A DNA stretch of 6,716 nt from positions 1 through 6,716 of the forward strand of contig JAGPBG010000126.1 in the NCBI GenBank assembly GCA_018063485.1, read 5' to 3'. The translations under genes and the position numbers were made by a program. The stretch comes from Cypionkella sp. GTDB lineage: Bacteria > Pseudomonadota > Alphaproteobacteria > Rhodobacterales > Rhodobacteraceae. The notes under the pieces were generated by a model. It ran no database searches and was not told the origin of the DNA. It saw nothing but the letters and a program-made list of their open reading frames with translations. This document shows, in pieces, positions 1 through 5,193 of this stretch; the stretch's first letter is position 1; the number at the start of each line of letters is the position of its first letter.

Positions 1-336
1 GTGCTATTGGGTGCGGTCACCCTTGATCACATCCGCCGCGGCCCGGTACAGGCGGGAACCATCGGTTACTGGATCGGCCAGCCTTTTGCGCGGCGCGGTT
101 ATATGCGTGAGGCGGTGCTGGCGGTGGTGCATCATGCCTTCAACACGCTTGATCTCTCACGCATCGAAAGCGCCTGCCTGCCTGAAAATGTTGCCTCGCG
201 CGGGGTGTTGGAAAAATCGGGCTTCAAATACGAAGGCGTTGCGCAATCTTATCTGCAAATCAACGGGCGCTGGCGCAATCATGTGCTATACGCTAATCTT
301 CGGGGTGATCGGCGCGGACGCACGGATGTGGGCTAA
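1..336 (+). CDS. rimJ: RimJ-type ribosomal-protein N-acetyltransferase (GNAT), 5'-truncated by window edge
   Basis: This is the 3' part of a GNAT-fold acetyltransferase; the N-terminal roughly 80-90 residues expected for the family lie left of the window, so the GTG at base 1 is simply an internal codon. About 111 residues are visible, ending at TAA (334-336). The acetyl-CoA-binding motif A is seen as GYWIGQPFARRGYMREAV (residues 22-39), with the R-R-G-Y-M-R-E-A pyrophosphate loop, followed by the motif-B segment NVASRGVLEKSGFKYEGVAQ and the characteristic RimJ-like tail INGRWRNHVLYA. Members of this group acetylate N-terminal alanines, classically on ribosomal protein S5, in the cytoplasm using acetyl-CoA. 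The S5 target is inferred from family resemblance; other GNATs of the RimJ/RimL group acetylate other substrates. A DUF1697 gene follows 42 bp downstream on the same strand. Confidence 0.8.
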   Translation: MLLGAVTLDHIRRGPVQAGTIGYWIGQPFARRGYMREAVLAVVHHAFNTLDLSRIESACLPENVASRGVLEKSGFKYEGVAQSYLQINGRWRNHVLYANLRGDRRGRTDVG

Positions 337-361
337 CCCCCATAGCGGCGCCTCCGGGGGT
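336..361 (+). other. Small hairpin just after rimJ stop
   Basis: ACCCCC (336-341) can pair with GGGGGT (356-361) around a 14-nt GC-rich loop, starting on the last base of the rimJ TAA. No T-run follows, so it is at best a weak attenuator or mRNA 3'-end stabiliser and may be a chance pairing in GC-rich DNA. It lies 17 bp before the DUF1697 start codon. Confidence 0.25.
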
Positions 362-378
362 GCTCTTGGGATGAATCT

Positions 379-924
379 GTGAACAAAGTCAAAATCCTGT
401 TGCTGCGCGGCGTCAATGTGGGCGGTGCGAACCGTCTGGGTATGCCTGAATTTCGGATCATGTTGGACGAATTGGGCCTGAAATCGGTAGAAACCCATGT
501 CCAGAGCGGCAATGCGGCCTTTATTGATCCGGGCCTTGGCGATGTGACGGCGCTGATTGGCGATGCCATGCGCCCGCGCTTCGGCTTTGCGCCGGCGATG
601 TTTCTTTATGATCTGCCGCAGTATCTCAAGATTCTTGCCGCCAATCCCTTTGCCACCAAGGCCGGGCTTGATGGCGCGGCGGTGCATATCCATTTCCTTG
701 CCGAACCCGCCAAAGGGCTTGACCTTGCAGCGCTTCGCGCGCTGGCCAAACCCGGCGAGGAAATCGCCCAGACCGATGCCGCGATCTATCTTTGTACCCC
801 CGACGGAATCGGCCGCTCGGCGATGGCTGCGAAACTCGCGGCCAAGGTTACAGTGCCGATGACCGCGCGCAATCAGCGTTCGGCTCTCTCCATTGCGGCC
901 ATGGCCCAGGCAATTACGACCTAG
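379..924 (+). CDS. DUF1697 family protein
   Basis: An uncharacterised cytoplasmic protein of 181 residues, normal for DUF1697. The start is GTG at 379, preceded by a modest ribosome-binding match GGGA (368-371) with 7-nt spacing; an ATG at 371 in another frame runs straight into TGA. The family signature is clear at the N-terminus: LLLRGVNVGGANRLGMPEF (residues 7-25), then LGLKSVETHVQSGNAAFID (32-50), which matches the usual 'RGhNVGG..hhM..h...L...G...V.T..QSGN..F' pattern. The C-terminal segment TARNQRSALSIAAMA (162-176) sits where family members usually have a 'R-N-W-x-T' type motif, so Q-R-S here is a mild departure. There is no signal peptide or membrane segment. The biochemical role of the family is unknown and I assign none. 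It is flanked by rimJ and an FAD-linked oxidase on the same strand, with 42-44 bp gaps, compatible with co-transcription. Confidence 0.85.
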   Translation: MNKVKILLLRGVNVGGANRLGMPEFRIMLDELGLKSVETHVQSGNAAFIDPGLGDVTALIGDAMRPRFGFAPAMFLYDLPQYLKILAANPFATKAGLDGAAVHIHFLAEPAKGLDLAALRALAKPGEEIAQTDAAIYLCTPDGIGRSAMAAKLAAKVTVPMTARNQRSALSIAAMAQAITT

Positions 925-958
925 CGAAGGGGGCTGGGCAAGGGTAAGGAGGGGCGTT

Positions 959-963
959 GGAGA
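959..963 (+). promoter_or_regulatory. Ribosome-binding site deciding the FAD-linked oxidase start
   Basis: GGAGA lies 5 nt upstream of the ATG at 969, a normal spacing. A stronger match, AAGGAGGGG (946-954), lies only 2-4 nt before an in-frame TTG at 957 but about 16 nt before the ATG. The ATG is preferred; the TTG start would add four residues (M-E-N-A). Confidence 0.5.
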
Positions 964-968
964 ACGCC

Positions 969-2384
969 ATGTTGAACCCCGCCTTGCCTGAATTCATCGC
1001 CGCGCTGGCCACCCTGCTGCCAGCAGACGCCATACGCCCCGCCGATGCCACCCATCTGGAAGAGCCGCGCGGCAAATGGCGCGGGCAACCGGGACCGCTT
1101 GCGCTGCCGCGTTCCACCGCCGAAGTGGCAACCATCATCACAGCCTGTGCCGCCGCCCGCGTCGGCGTGGTGCCATGGGGCGGCGGCACCGGGTTGGTGG
1201 GCGGGCAGGTGATGACCGATGGGCCGACGCCGCTGATCCTGTCGCTGGAAAGGATGACCGGCCTGCGTGGTGCATACCCTGCCGAGAATGTGCTGGTGGT
1301 CGAGGCCGGGATGATTCTTGGCGATATTCATGTCCATGCTGAAAAACTGGATCGGATTTTCCCGCTGTCTCTGGCTTCCGAAGGCTCGTGCCGGATTGGT
1401 GGAAATCTGGCCACCAATGCGGGCGGTCTGAACGTGCTGCGCTATGGCAGCGCCCGCGATCTGTGTCTGGGGGTTGAGGCGGTTCTGGCAGATGGCAGTA
1501 TTTTCAACGGCTTGAAGCGTCTGCGCAAAGACAATACCGGCTATGATCTGCGCCACCTACTGATCGGCTCCGAAGGCTCTTTGGGCGTGATCACCGCCGC
1601 CAGCCTGCGGCTTTTCCCGCAACCTGCCGATGTGGGAACCGCGCTATTCGCCGTCACCAGCCCTTGTGCTGCCCTCGATCTGCTGGCGCTGGCCGAAACC
1701 CGGTTTTCCGGCATGGTGCAGGCGTTCGAGCTGATCCACCGTCAAGGTTTCGATTTTCTGGCCGAGACGATGCCCGAAGTGAAAAGCCCGCTCGCCAGCA
1801 ATTCAGACTGGTTCGTGTTAACCGAAATCGGCCTTCCGGCAGATTTCGGTGCCGCGAATGATCACCTGACGGCGCTGTTCGAACTGGGTCTTGCCGATGA
1901 CCTGCTCAGTGATGGCGTCGTCGCCTCCTCCCAATCCCAACGCGCCGCCCTGTGGAACCTGCGCGAATCGATTCCCGAGGCGAACAAGCGCATCGGTTCG
2001 ATCTCAAGCCATGATATTTCTCTGCCTTTGAGCGAAATCGCCGATTTTATAGCCAAAGCCCCGGCTGCTTTGGCGCGCCTGGGCGATTTGCGGATCAACT
2101 GCTTTGGACATCTGGGCGACGGCAATCTGCATTACAACGTGTTTCCGCCCAAAGGCCGCAATCGCGCTGAATTTTCCAACCTTGCCAATGCTGTGCAAGA
2201 TCTGGTGCATGAAATGGTGGTGGCGCGTGGCGGCTCTTTTTCTGCCGAACATGGGGTCGGGCGCTTGAAATCCGGCGATCTGGAACGCTACGGTGATCCG
2301 GCGAAACTGGCCGCCATGCGTGCGATCAAAGCTGCCCTTGATCCCCAGGGTATCATGAATCCCGGCGCGGTGCTGCGCGCGTAG
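969..2384 (+). CDS. FAD-linked 2-hydroxyacid dehydrogenase/oxidase (GlcD/D2HGDH type)
   Basis: A 471-residue flavoenzyme of the vanillyl-alcohol-oxidase/PCMH superfamily, the normal length for single-chain D-2-hydroxyacid dehydrogenases. The N-terminal FAD-binding domain (about 35-215) shows PRSTAEVATII, the FAD pyrophosphate loop PWGGGTGLVGG (69-79), the GGNLATNAGG segment and LLIGSEGSLGVIT. The C-terminal substrate/cap domain carries GHLGDGNLH (380-388), whose two histidines (381 and 388) are the usual metal ligands, AEHGVG with E427 and H428, and the terminal D-P-x-G-I-M-N-P-G. Family members oxidise D-lactate, D-2-hydroxyglutarate, glycolate or related acids to 2-oxoacids, passing electrons via FAD to a quinone or electron-transfer flavoprotein. 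The exact substrate is not readable here: the arginine of the L-R-E-S-I segment (R332) is kept, but the threonine and lysine that contact substrate in human D2HGDH align by eye to P336 and S347. There is no Fe-S partner gene in view. It converges on apt, with a 136-bp gap. Confidence 0.9.
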   Translation: MLNPALPEFIAALATLLPADAIRPADATHLEEPRGKWRGQPGPLALPRSTAEVATIITACAAARVGVVPWGGGTGLVGGQVMTDGPTPLILSLERMTGLRGAYPAENVLVVEAGMILGDIHVHAEKLDRIFPLSLASEGSCRIGGNLATNAGGLNVLRYGSARDLCLGVEAVLADGSIFNGLKRLRKDNTGYDLRHLLIGSEGSLGVITAASLRLFPQPADVGTALFAVTSPCAALDLLALAETRFSGMVQAFELIHRQGFDFLAETMPEVKSPLASNSDWFVLTEIGLPADFGAANDHLTALFELGLADDLLSDGVVASSQSQRAALWNLRESIPEANKRIGSISSHDISLPLSEIADFIAKAPAALARLGDLRINCFGHLGDGNLHYNVFPPKGRNRAEFSNLANAVQDLVHEMVVARGGSFSAEHGVGRLKSGDLERYGDPAKLAAMRAIKAALDPQGIMNPGAVLRA

Positions 2385-2391
2385 CGCAAGA

Positions 2392-2419
2392 CGCCCTGCC
2401 GGAGTGAACCGACAGGGCG
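2392..2419 (+). terminator. Candidate terminator hairpin after the FAD-linked oxidase
   Basis: CGCCCTG (2392-2398) pairs with CAGGGCG (2413-2419), and after a single C/A mismatch CGG (2400-2402) pairs with CCG (2409-2411), closing on a 6-nt loop AGTGAA. The structure begins 7 bp after the TAG stop. It lacks a downstream T-run on either strand, so it is not a textbook intrinsic terminator; its place between two convergent genes supports a role in ending or stabilising either transcript. Confidence 0.5.
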
Positions 2420-2434
2420 CTCGGGGCAGTGTGG

Positions 2435-2478
2435 GTCACGTGTTGCAAGCAGCGTGACGTCAGGCGGGTGAACCTGAC
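2435..2478. other. Two further small hairpins in the convergent gap
   Basis: GTCACG (2435-2440) pairs with CGTGAC (2453-2458), and immediately next GTCAGG (2459-2464) pairs with CCTGAC (2473-2478) with an 8-nt loop. Both stems are only 6 bp. Together with the hairpin at 2392-2419 they make three stem-loops within 90 bp of the non-coding gap. No function can be assigned; they may assist transcription termination from either side. Confidence 0.35.
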
Positions 2479-2495
2479 CAGCACAGGCTTAGAGT

Positions 2496-2519
2496 GATTC
2501 TGTTTCAGAATGGTTAACC
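2496..2519. other. GANTC site, ATTCTG/CAGAAT inverted repeat and GGTTAACC palindrome downstream of apt
   Basis: GATTC (2496-2500) is a GANTC sequence, the target of the alphaproteobacterial CcrM adenine methylase. It overlaps an inverted repeat ATTCTG-TTT-CAGAAT (2497-2511), which is followed one base later by the palindrome GGTTAACC (2512-2519), ending two bases before the apt stop codon on the opposite strand. The compact symmetry suggests a protein-binding or 3'-end element rather than random sequence, but its role is not established. TTAA is half of a CtrA-type site, but the usual second TTAA half at fixed spacing is absent. Confidence 0.35.
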
Positions 2520-2520
2520 G

Positions 2521-3054
2521 CTACAGCCCCTCAAAGGCACAAAGCGCGTGAACCTCCATCCCCATCGCTTCCAGCTTTTTGCGCCCGCCCAGATCGGGCA
2601 GATCGACCACAAAAGCGCAGCCGATCACCTGCGCGCCAAGGCGTTCGATCAGCTTGATCCCGGCTTCGGCAGTGCCGCCGGTGGCCAGAAGATCATCGAC
2701 CAACAGCACCTTTTCTCCCGGTGCCATCGCATCCTCATGCACTTCAACCACAGCCTCGCCATATTCCAGCGTATAGGCTTGGCTGATGGTCTGCCCCGGC
2801 AGCTTGCCCTTTTTGCGGATCGGCACAAAGCCGGTCGAGAGCTGATGTGCCACCGCGCCGCCAAGGATAAACCCCCGCGCCTCCAGCCCTACCACCTTGT
2901 CAATCCGCATCCCCGCATAGGGGGCAAGCAACTGATCCACACACATCCGAAACCCGCGCGGATCGGCGAAAAGCGTGGTTACATCGCGAAACAAGATCCC
3001 CTCATGCGGGAAATCGACGATGGTACGGATATAGTCCCTGACGGTCTTCGCCAC
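2521..3054 (-). CDS. apt: Adenine phosphoribosyltransferase
   Basis: Apt converts adenine plus PRPP to AMP and pyrophosphate in the cytoplasm. The 177-residue protein has the normal family length and the complete type I phosphoribosyltransferase fold: [15 protein letters not shown] (15-29), the [14 protein letters not shown] substrate segment (56-69), the flexible loop RKKGKLPG (80-87) and the PRPP-binding signature [14 protein letters not shown] (116-129) with its paired aspartates and the T-G-G-T loop. The start is GTG (3052-3054), supported by AAGGAA 6 nt upstream (3061-3066). That site directly follows the TGA of mtnP, 12 bp away, so translation of the two is probably coupled. Context fits function: MtnP releases adenine from methylthioadenosine and Apt salvages it. 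The gene is last in its unit and is followed by the hairpin-rich convergent gap. Confidence 0.97.
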   Translation of the reverse strand: MAKTVRDYIRTIVDFPHEGILFRDVTTLFADPRGFRMCVDQLLAPYAGMRIDKVVGLEARGFILGGAVAHQLSTGFVPIRKKGKLPGQTISQAYTLEYGEAVVEVHEDAMAPGEKVLLVDDLLATGGTAEAGIKLIERLGAQVIGCAFVVDLPDLGGRKKLEAMGMEVHALCAFEGL

Positions 3055-3060
3055 AAAAAT

Positions 3061-3066
3061 TTCCTT
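3061..3066 (-). promoter_or_regulatory. apt ribosome-binding site abutting the mtnP stop
   Basis: Read on the minus strand, TGA (mtnP stop, 3069-3067) is followed immediately by AAGGAA, six more bases, then the apt GTG start. A ribosome finishing mtnP would cover this site, which favours translational coupling of the two salvage enzymes and supports the GTG rather than an internal start. Confidence 0.7.
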
Positions 3067-3954
3067 TCAACCCAATACCCTGCGCGCCACAACGTCGAGC
3101 TTCGCAAGAACCTCGGGGTCACGCCTGTCTTTTGCCGTCATGATTGCAGTCTCCAGCGCCCGGTCACAGCCATGCGGGCAGCGCGCGCGCGTCGGTCCCA
3201 ACAGCCCCGGCAACTCTGCCACCAACGCCCGCGCGTGGCCTGCGTTTGCGCCCATCGTGGCAACCACCTGCGCCACATCCACCGCGCCGTGATCCTCGTG
3301 CCAGCAATCAAAATCGGTGACCATCGCCACGCTTGCATAACAAAGCTCGGCCTCGCGCGCGAGTTTCGCCTCCGGCATCCCGGTCATCCCGATCACATCA
3401 GCCCCCCAAGACCGATACAGACGGCTCTCGGCGAGCGTCGAAAACTGCGGCCCCTCCATCACCAGATAGCTCGCCCCCTCATGCACCCGTGCCCCCGCCG
3501 CGCGTCCAGCCTTTGCGGCTGCCTTGCTCAACCTGGGGCAGGTCGGATGTGCCAGCCCTACATGCGCCACACATCCGCTGCCAAAGAATGATTTCTCCCG
3601 CTGAAAGGTCCGGTCAATATACTGATCTACCACCACATACTGATCTACCACCACAAAATCGCCCGGCACAAAATCGGCGCGCAGTGATCCCACGGCCGAC
3701 AAAGCCACCAGATCGGTGCAGCCCAACCGCTTCAGCGCATCAATATTGGCGCGGTAATTCACCGATGAAGGCGAATGCACATGCCCGCGCCCATGCCTTG
3801 GCAAAAACGCCATCGGCACGCCTGCCAGCCTTCCGACCAAGATCTCATCCGAAGGCGCACCCCAGGGTGTTTTCACCTTGACCCAGGACGCGCCCTCAAG
3901 GCCCTCGATCTGGTAAACCCCCGAGCCGCCGATAACGCCAATCATGGTTTGCAT
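3067..3954 (-). CDS. mtnP: S-methyl-5'-thioadenosine phosphorylase with an internal six-residue duplication
   Basis: MtnP cleaves methylthioadenosine (by-product of polyamine and other SAM-dependent pathways) with phosphate to adenine and 5-methylthioribose-1-phosphate. The 295-residue protein shows the phosphate loop IGVIGGSGVY (5-14), FLPRHGRGHVHSPSSVNYRANI (50-71), ALSAVGSLR (84-92), MEGPQFSTLAESRLYRSWGADVIGM (166-190) and TDFDCW (213-218). The aspartates of TDFDCW fit 6-aminopurine specificity as in known MTA phosphorylases. The start is ATG 3952-3954, with AAGGGG 5 nt upstream; upstream in-frame ATGs at 3969 and 4023 would overlap or crowd the previous gene and lack homologous sequence. 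Oddity: residues 101-106 and 107-112 are both VVVDQY, encoded by a perfect 18-bp tandem repeat, where relatives have one copy before IDRT. Without it the length would be about 289, typical of the family. Catalytic motifs are otherwise intact, so the reading frame is normal but activity is uncertain. Confidence 0.95.
   Translation of the reverse strand: MQTMIGVIGGSGVYQIEGLEGASWVKVKTPWGAPSDEILVGRLAGVPMAFLPRHGRGHVHSPSSVNYRANIDALKRLGCTDLVALSAVGSLRADFVPGDFVVVDQYVVVDQYIDRTFQREKSFFGSGCVAHVGLAHPTCPRLSKAAAKAGRAAGARVHEGASYLVMEGPQFSTLAESRLYRSWGADVIGMTGMPEAKLAREAELCYASVAMVTDFDCWHEDHGAVDVAQVVATMGANAGHARALVAELPGLLGPTRARCPHGCDRALETAIMTAKDRRDPEVLAKLDVVARRVLG
3619..3654 (-). repeat. Perfect 18-bp in-frame tandem duplication inside mtnP
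   Basis: ATACTGATCTACCACCAC occurs twice head-to-tail on the plus strand, at 3619-3636 and 3637-3654, with no mismatch. On the coding strand each copy encodes VVVDQY, giving V-V-V-D-Q-Y-V-V-V-D-Q-Y-I-D-R-T-F. Family members usually have one G-D-hhh-h-D-Q-(F/Y)-I-D-R-T segment. Identity at every base, including synonymous positions, suggests a recent replication-slippage or recombination event; the flanks show no transposon or inverted repeats. Confidence 0.97.
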
Positions 3955-3959
3955 TTTCA

Positions 3960-3965
3960 CCCCTT
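3960..3965 (-). promoter_or_regulatory. mtnP ribosome-binding site
   Basis: AAGGGG on the minus strand lies 5 nt before the ATG at 3954, within the 25-bp gap after the flavin reductase-like gene. It selects this ATG over the in-frame ATG at 3945, which would be 14 nt away, and over the upstream ATGs at 3969 and 4023. Confidence 0.6.
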
Positions 3966-3979
3966 CCATTCCGGCCACC

Positions 3980-4555
3980 TTAGCGCGGACGCTCCATCGA
4001 AAACACCCGTTCCACCAGAGCATAATCCTTGTAGCCCAGTCGCGCGGCAGGGCGAAAGCGGGTTACATCGAACATCCCGTCCACGATGCAATCATCGCGC
4101 AGATGTATCGCCGTCACCTCCCCCGTCACCAGAAAGTTATCACGCCCTTTCAGTGGGATAACCTGCATCACCCTACATTCCAGCGTCGCGGGTGCGTGCG
4201 CCACACGCGGGCAGTTGATCGTTTCACACTCGGCTTTGGCCACCCCCGCCACGGCAAATTCATCGGCCCCTCGCGGCAAGGTGGCAGAGCTTGCATTCAT
4301 CGCAGCCAGCATCGCCTCTTCCACGATATTCACCGCGAACACGCCGCTTGCCTGTGCATTGGCCACAGAATCCTTCATCCCGCCCGCAAAAACCAACTGC
4401 GGCGGGTCCGCGGCCACGGCGTTGAAAAATGAATAGGGCGCAAGATTGTCGCCCTGCTGCCCGCGCGTCGAAATCCAACCAATCGGGCGCGGTGAGACCA
4501 CGGCGTAAAACGGGCTGTGCGGTAGTCCGTGGCCATCTTCGGGACGATAGTACAT
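3980..4555 (-). CDS. Flavin reductase-like FMN-binding protein (DIM6/NTAB family)
   Basis: A 191-residue cytoplasmic split-barrel flavoprotein of the flavin reductase-like family (PF01613 type), normal length. Visible hallmarks are FYAVVSPRPIGWISTRG (16-32), NLAPYSFFNAVAADPPQLVFAGG (37-59), in which the N-x-A-P-x-S-x-F segment normally contacts the FMN phosphate, KDSVANAQASGVFAVNI (61-77), and a C-terminal FRPAARLGYKDYA (167-179). Relatives reduce free flavin with NAD(P)H, feed two-component monooxygenases, or have unknown roles; no monooxygenase partner lies in the window, so the substrate is open. The start chosen is ATG 4553-4555, with AAGGAG 5 nt upstream; an adjacent GTG at 4558 would leave only 2 nt. 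It is the first gene of the minus-strand unit, 25 bp ahead of mtnP, and is divergent from a GNAT gene, so the shared upstream gap should hold the operon promoter, though I see no convincing -35/-10 there. Confidence 0.88.
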   Translation of the reverse strand: MYYRPEDGHGLPHSPFYAVVSPRPIGWISTRGQQGDNLAPYSFFNAVAADPPQLVFAGGMKDSVANAQASGVFAVNIVEEAMLAAMNASSATLPRGADEFAVAGVAKAECETINCPRVAHAPATLECRVMQVIPLKGRDNFLVTGEVTAIHLRDDCIVDGMFDVTRFRPAARLGYKDYALVERVFSMERPR

Positions 4556-4560
4556 CACGG

Positions 4561-4566
4561 CTCCTT
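4561..4566 (-). promoter_or_regulatory. Ribosome-binding site of the flavin reductase-like gene
   Basis: AAGGAG on the minus strand, 5 nt before ATG 4553-4555 and only 2 nt before the in-frame GTG 4556-4558, favours the ATG. It is the clearest Shine-Dalgarno sequence in the minus-strand unit. Confidence 0.65.
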
Positions 4567-4591
4567 TGCGGTTTGATCCTGACCTAGCGCC

Positions 4592-5137
4592 ATGTTACCC
4601 GCGTTTCCAGATGATTCCGGGACATGGGTGCGGATGTACAAGCTGGCAGAGGAAACCGAGGCCGACTGGTGGGAGGTCGAGGCGCTTTACGATCTGTGCT
4701 TTGCACCCGGTCGCACTGCGCTGTCCTCATACCGCTTGCGCGACGGTGTGCCCACGGTGGCGGCTCTGTGCCTGACGCTTCGCGATGAGGACAACACTCT
4801 GGCCGCTGCAATCCGCTACTGGCCTGCCGAAGTGGGCGGCGAAGATATCCTGCTGCTTGGCCCCATTGCCGTGCACCCCACCCGGCAGGGCGAGGGGCTT
4901 GGTGGCCTCTTGATCAACGAAAGCCTCGCCCAAGCCCGCCGCCTTGGCTGGGAGCGCGTGCTTCTGGTCGGTGATGCGCCCTATTACAGCCGCTTTGGGT
5001 TCTTCAAACTTGGTGCAGTGCAAATGCCGCCGCCCACCAACCCCGAGCGTGTTTTGGGTCTGGCCTTGAAGGCAGGGGCTTGGGACAGGGTGCAGGGTTT
5101 GGTTACCAAGGCAACTGGGTCAGGCATTCCTGAATAG
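4592..5137 (+). CDS. GNAT family N-acetyltransferase (YhbS-like)
   Basis: An acetyl-CoA-dependent acetyltransferase of up to 181 residues with unknown substrate. The GNAT core is clear: LLLGPIAVHPTRQGEGLGGLLINESLAQA (87-115) contains the acetyl-CoA pyrophosphate loop Q-G-E-G-L-G (99-104), and GWERVLLVGDAPYYSRFGF (119-137) is the strand-plus-Y-Y-x-R-F-G-F segment typical of the YhbS-like group. Upstream, LYDLCFAPGRTALSSYRLRDG (32-52) is the variable acceptor-side helix region. The start is uncertain: ATG 4592 has no Shine-Dalgarno sequence, and the internal ATG at 4634 (residue 15, M-Y-K-L-A) matches where I recall relatives beginning and would leave a roomier 78-bp divergent promoter gap. It is divergent from the flavin reductase-like gene; EcsC follows 56 bp downstream on the same strand. 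No small-molecule or protein target can be inferred. Confidence 0.88.
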   Translation: MLPAFPDDSGTWVRMYKLAEETEADWWEVEALYDLCFAPGRTALSSYRLRDGVPTVAALCLTLRDEDNTLAAAIRYWPAEVGGEDILLLGPIAVHPTRQGEGLGGLLINESLAQARRLGWERVLLVGDAPYYSRFGFFKLGAVQMPPPTNPERVLGLALKAGAWDRVQGLVTKATGSGIPE

Positions 5138-5193
5138 GCAATTTTCACAAACCCTGTCTTGTGTAGCGGCGGAACCCAGCCCACATTGTTTGA

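Noticed and set aside
1..3. GTG at base 1 as a true start codon of the first gene
   Set aside because: The visible 111 residues lack the N-terminal part of the RimJ/GNAT fold, so the gene clearly begins left of the window.
921..1556. Minus-strand open frame (211 codons) opposite the FAD-linked oxidase
   Set aside because: The opposite strand carries the conserved PCMH-type FAD-binding domain, and the antisense translation shows no motif and low-complexity Q/A/R composition.
2512..2519. GGTTAACC as a full CtrA binding site
   Set aside because: A full site needs two TTAA halves with about 7-nt spacing; only one TTAA is present, and the place is downstream of both genes rather than in a promoter.
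2548..3591. Long plus-strand open frame (347 codons) antisense to apt and mtnP
   Set aside because: It lies fully opposite two strongly recognised genes, has no ribosome-binding site, and its translation is rich in H, R and P with no domain resemblance, as expected for an antisense frame in high-GC DNA.
3955..4023. N-terminal extension of MtnP to ATG 4023
   Set aside because: It would overlap the flavin reductase-like gene by 44 bp, has no family counterpart, and a good AAGGGG ribosome-binding site marks the ATG at 3954.
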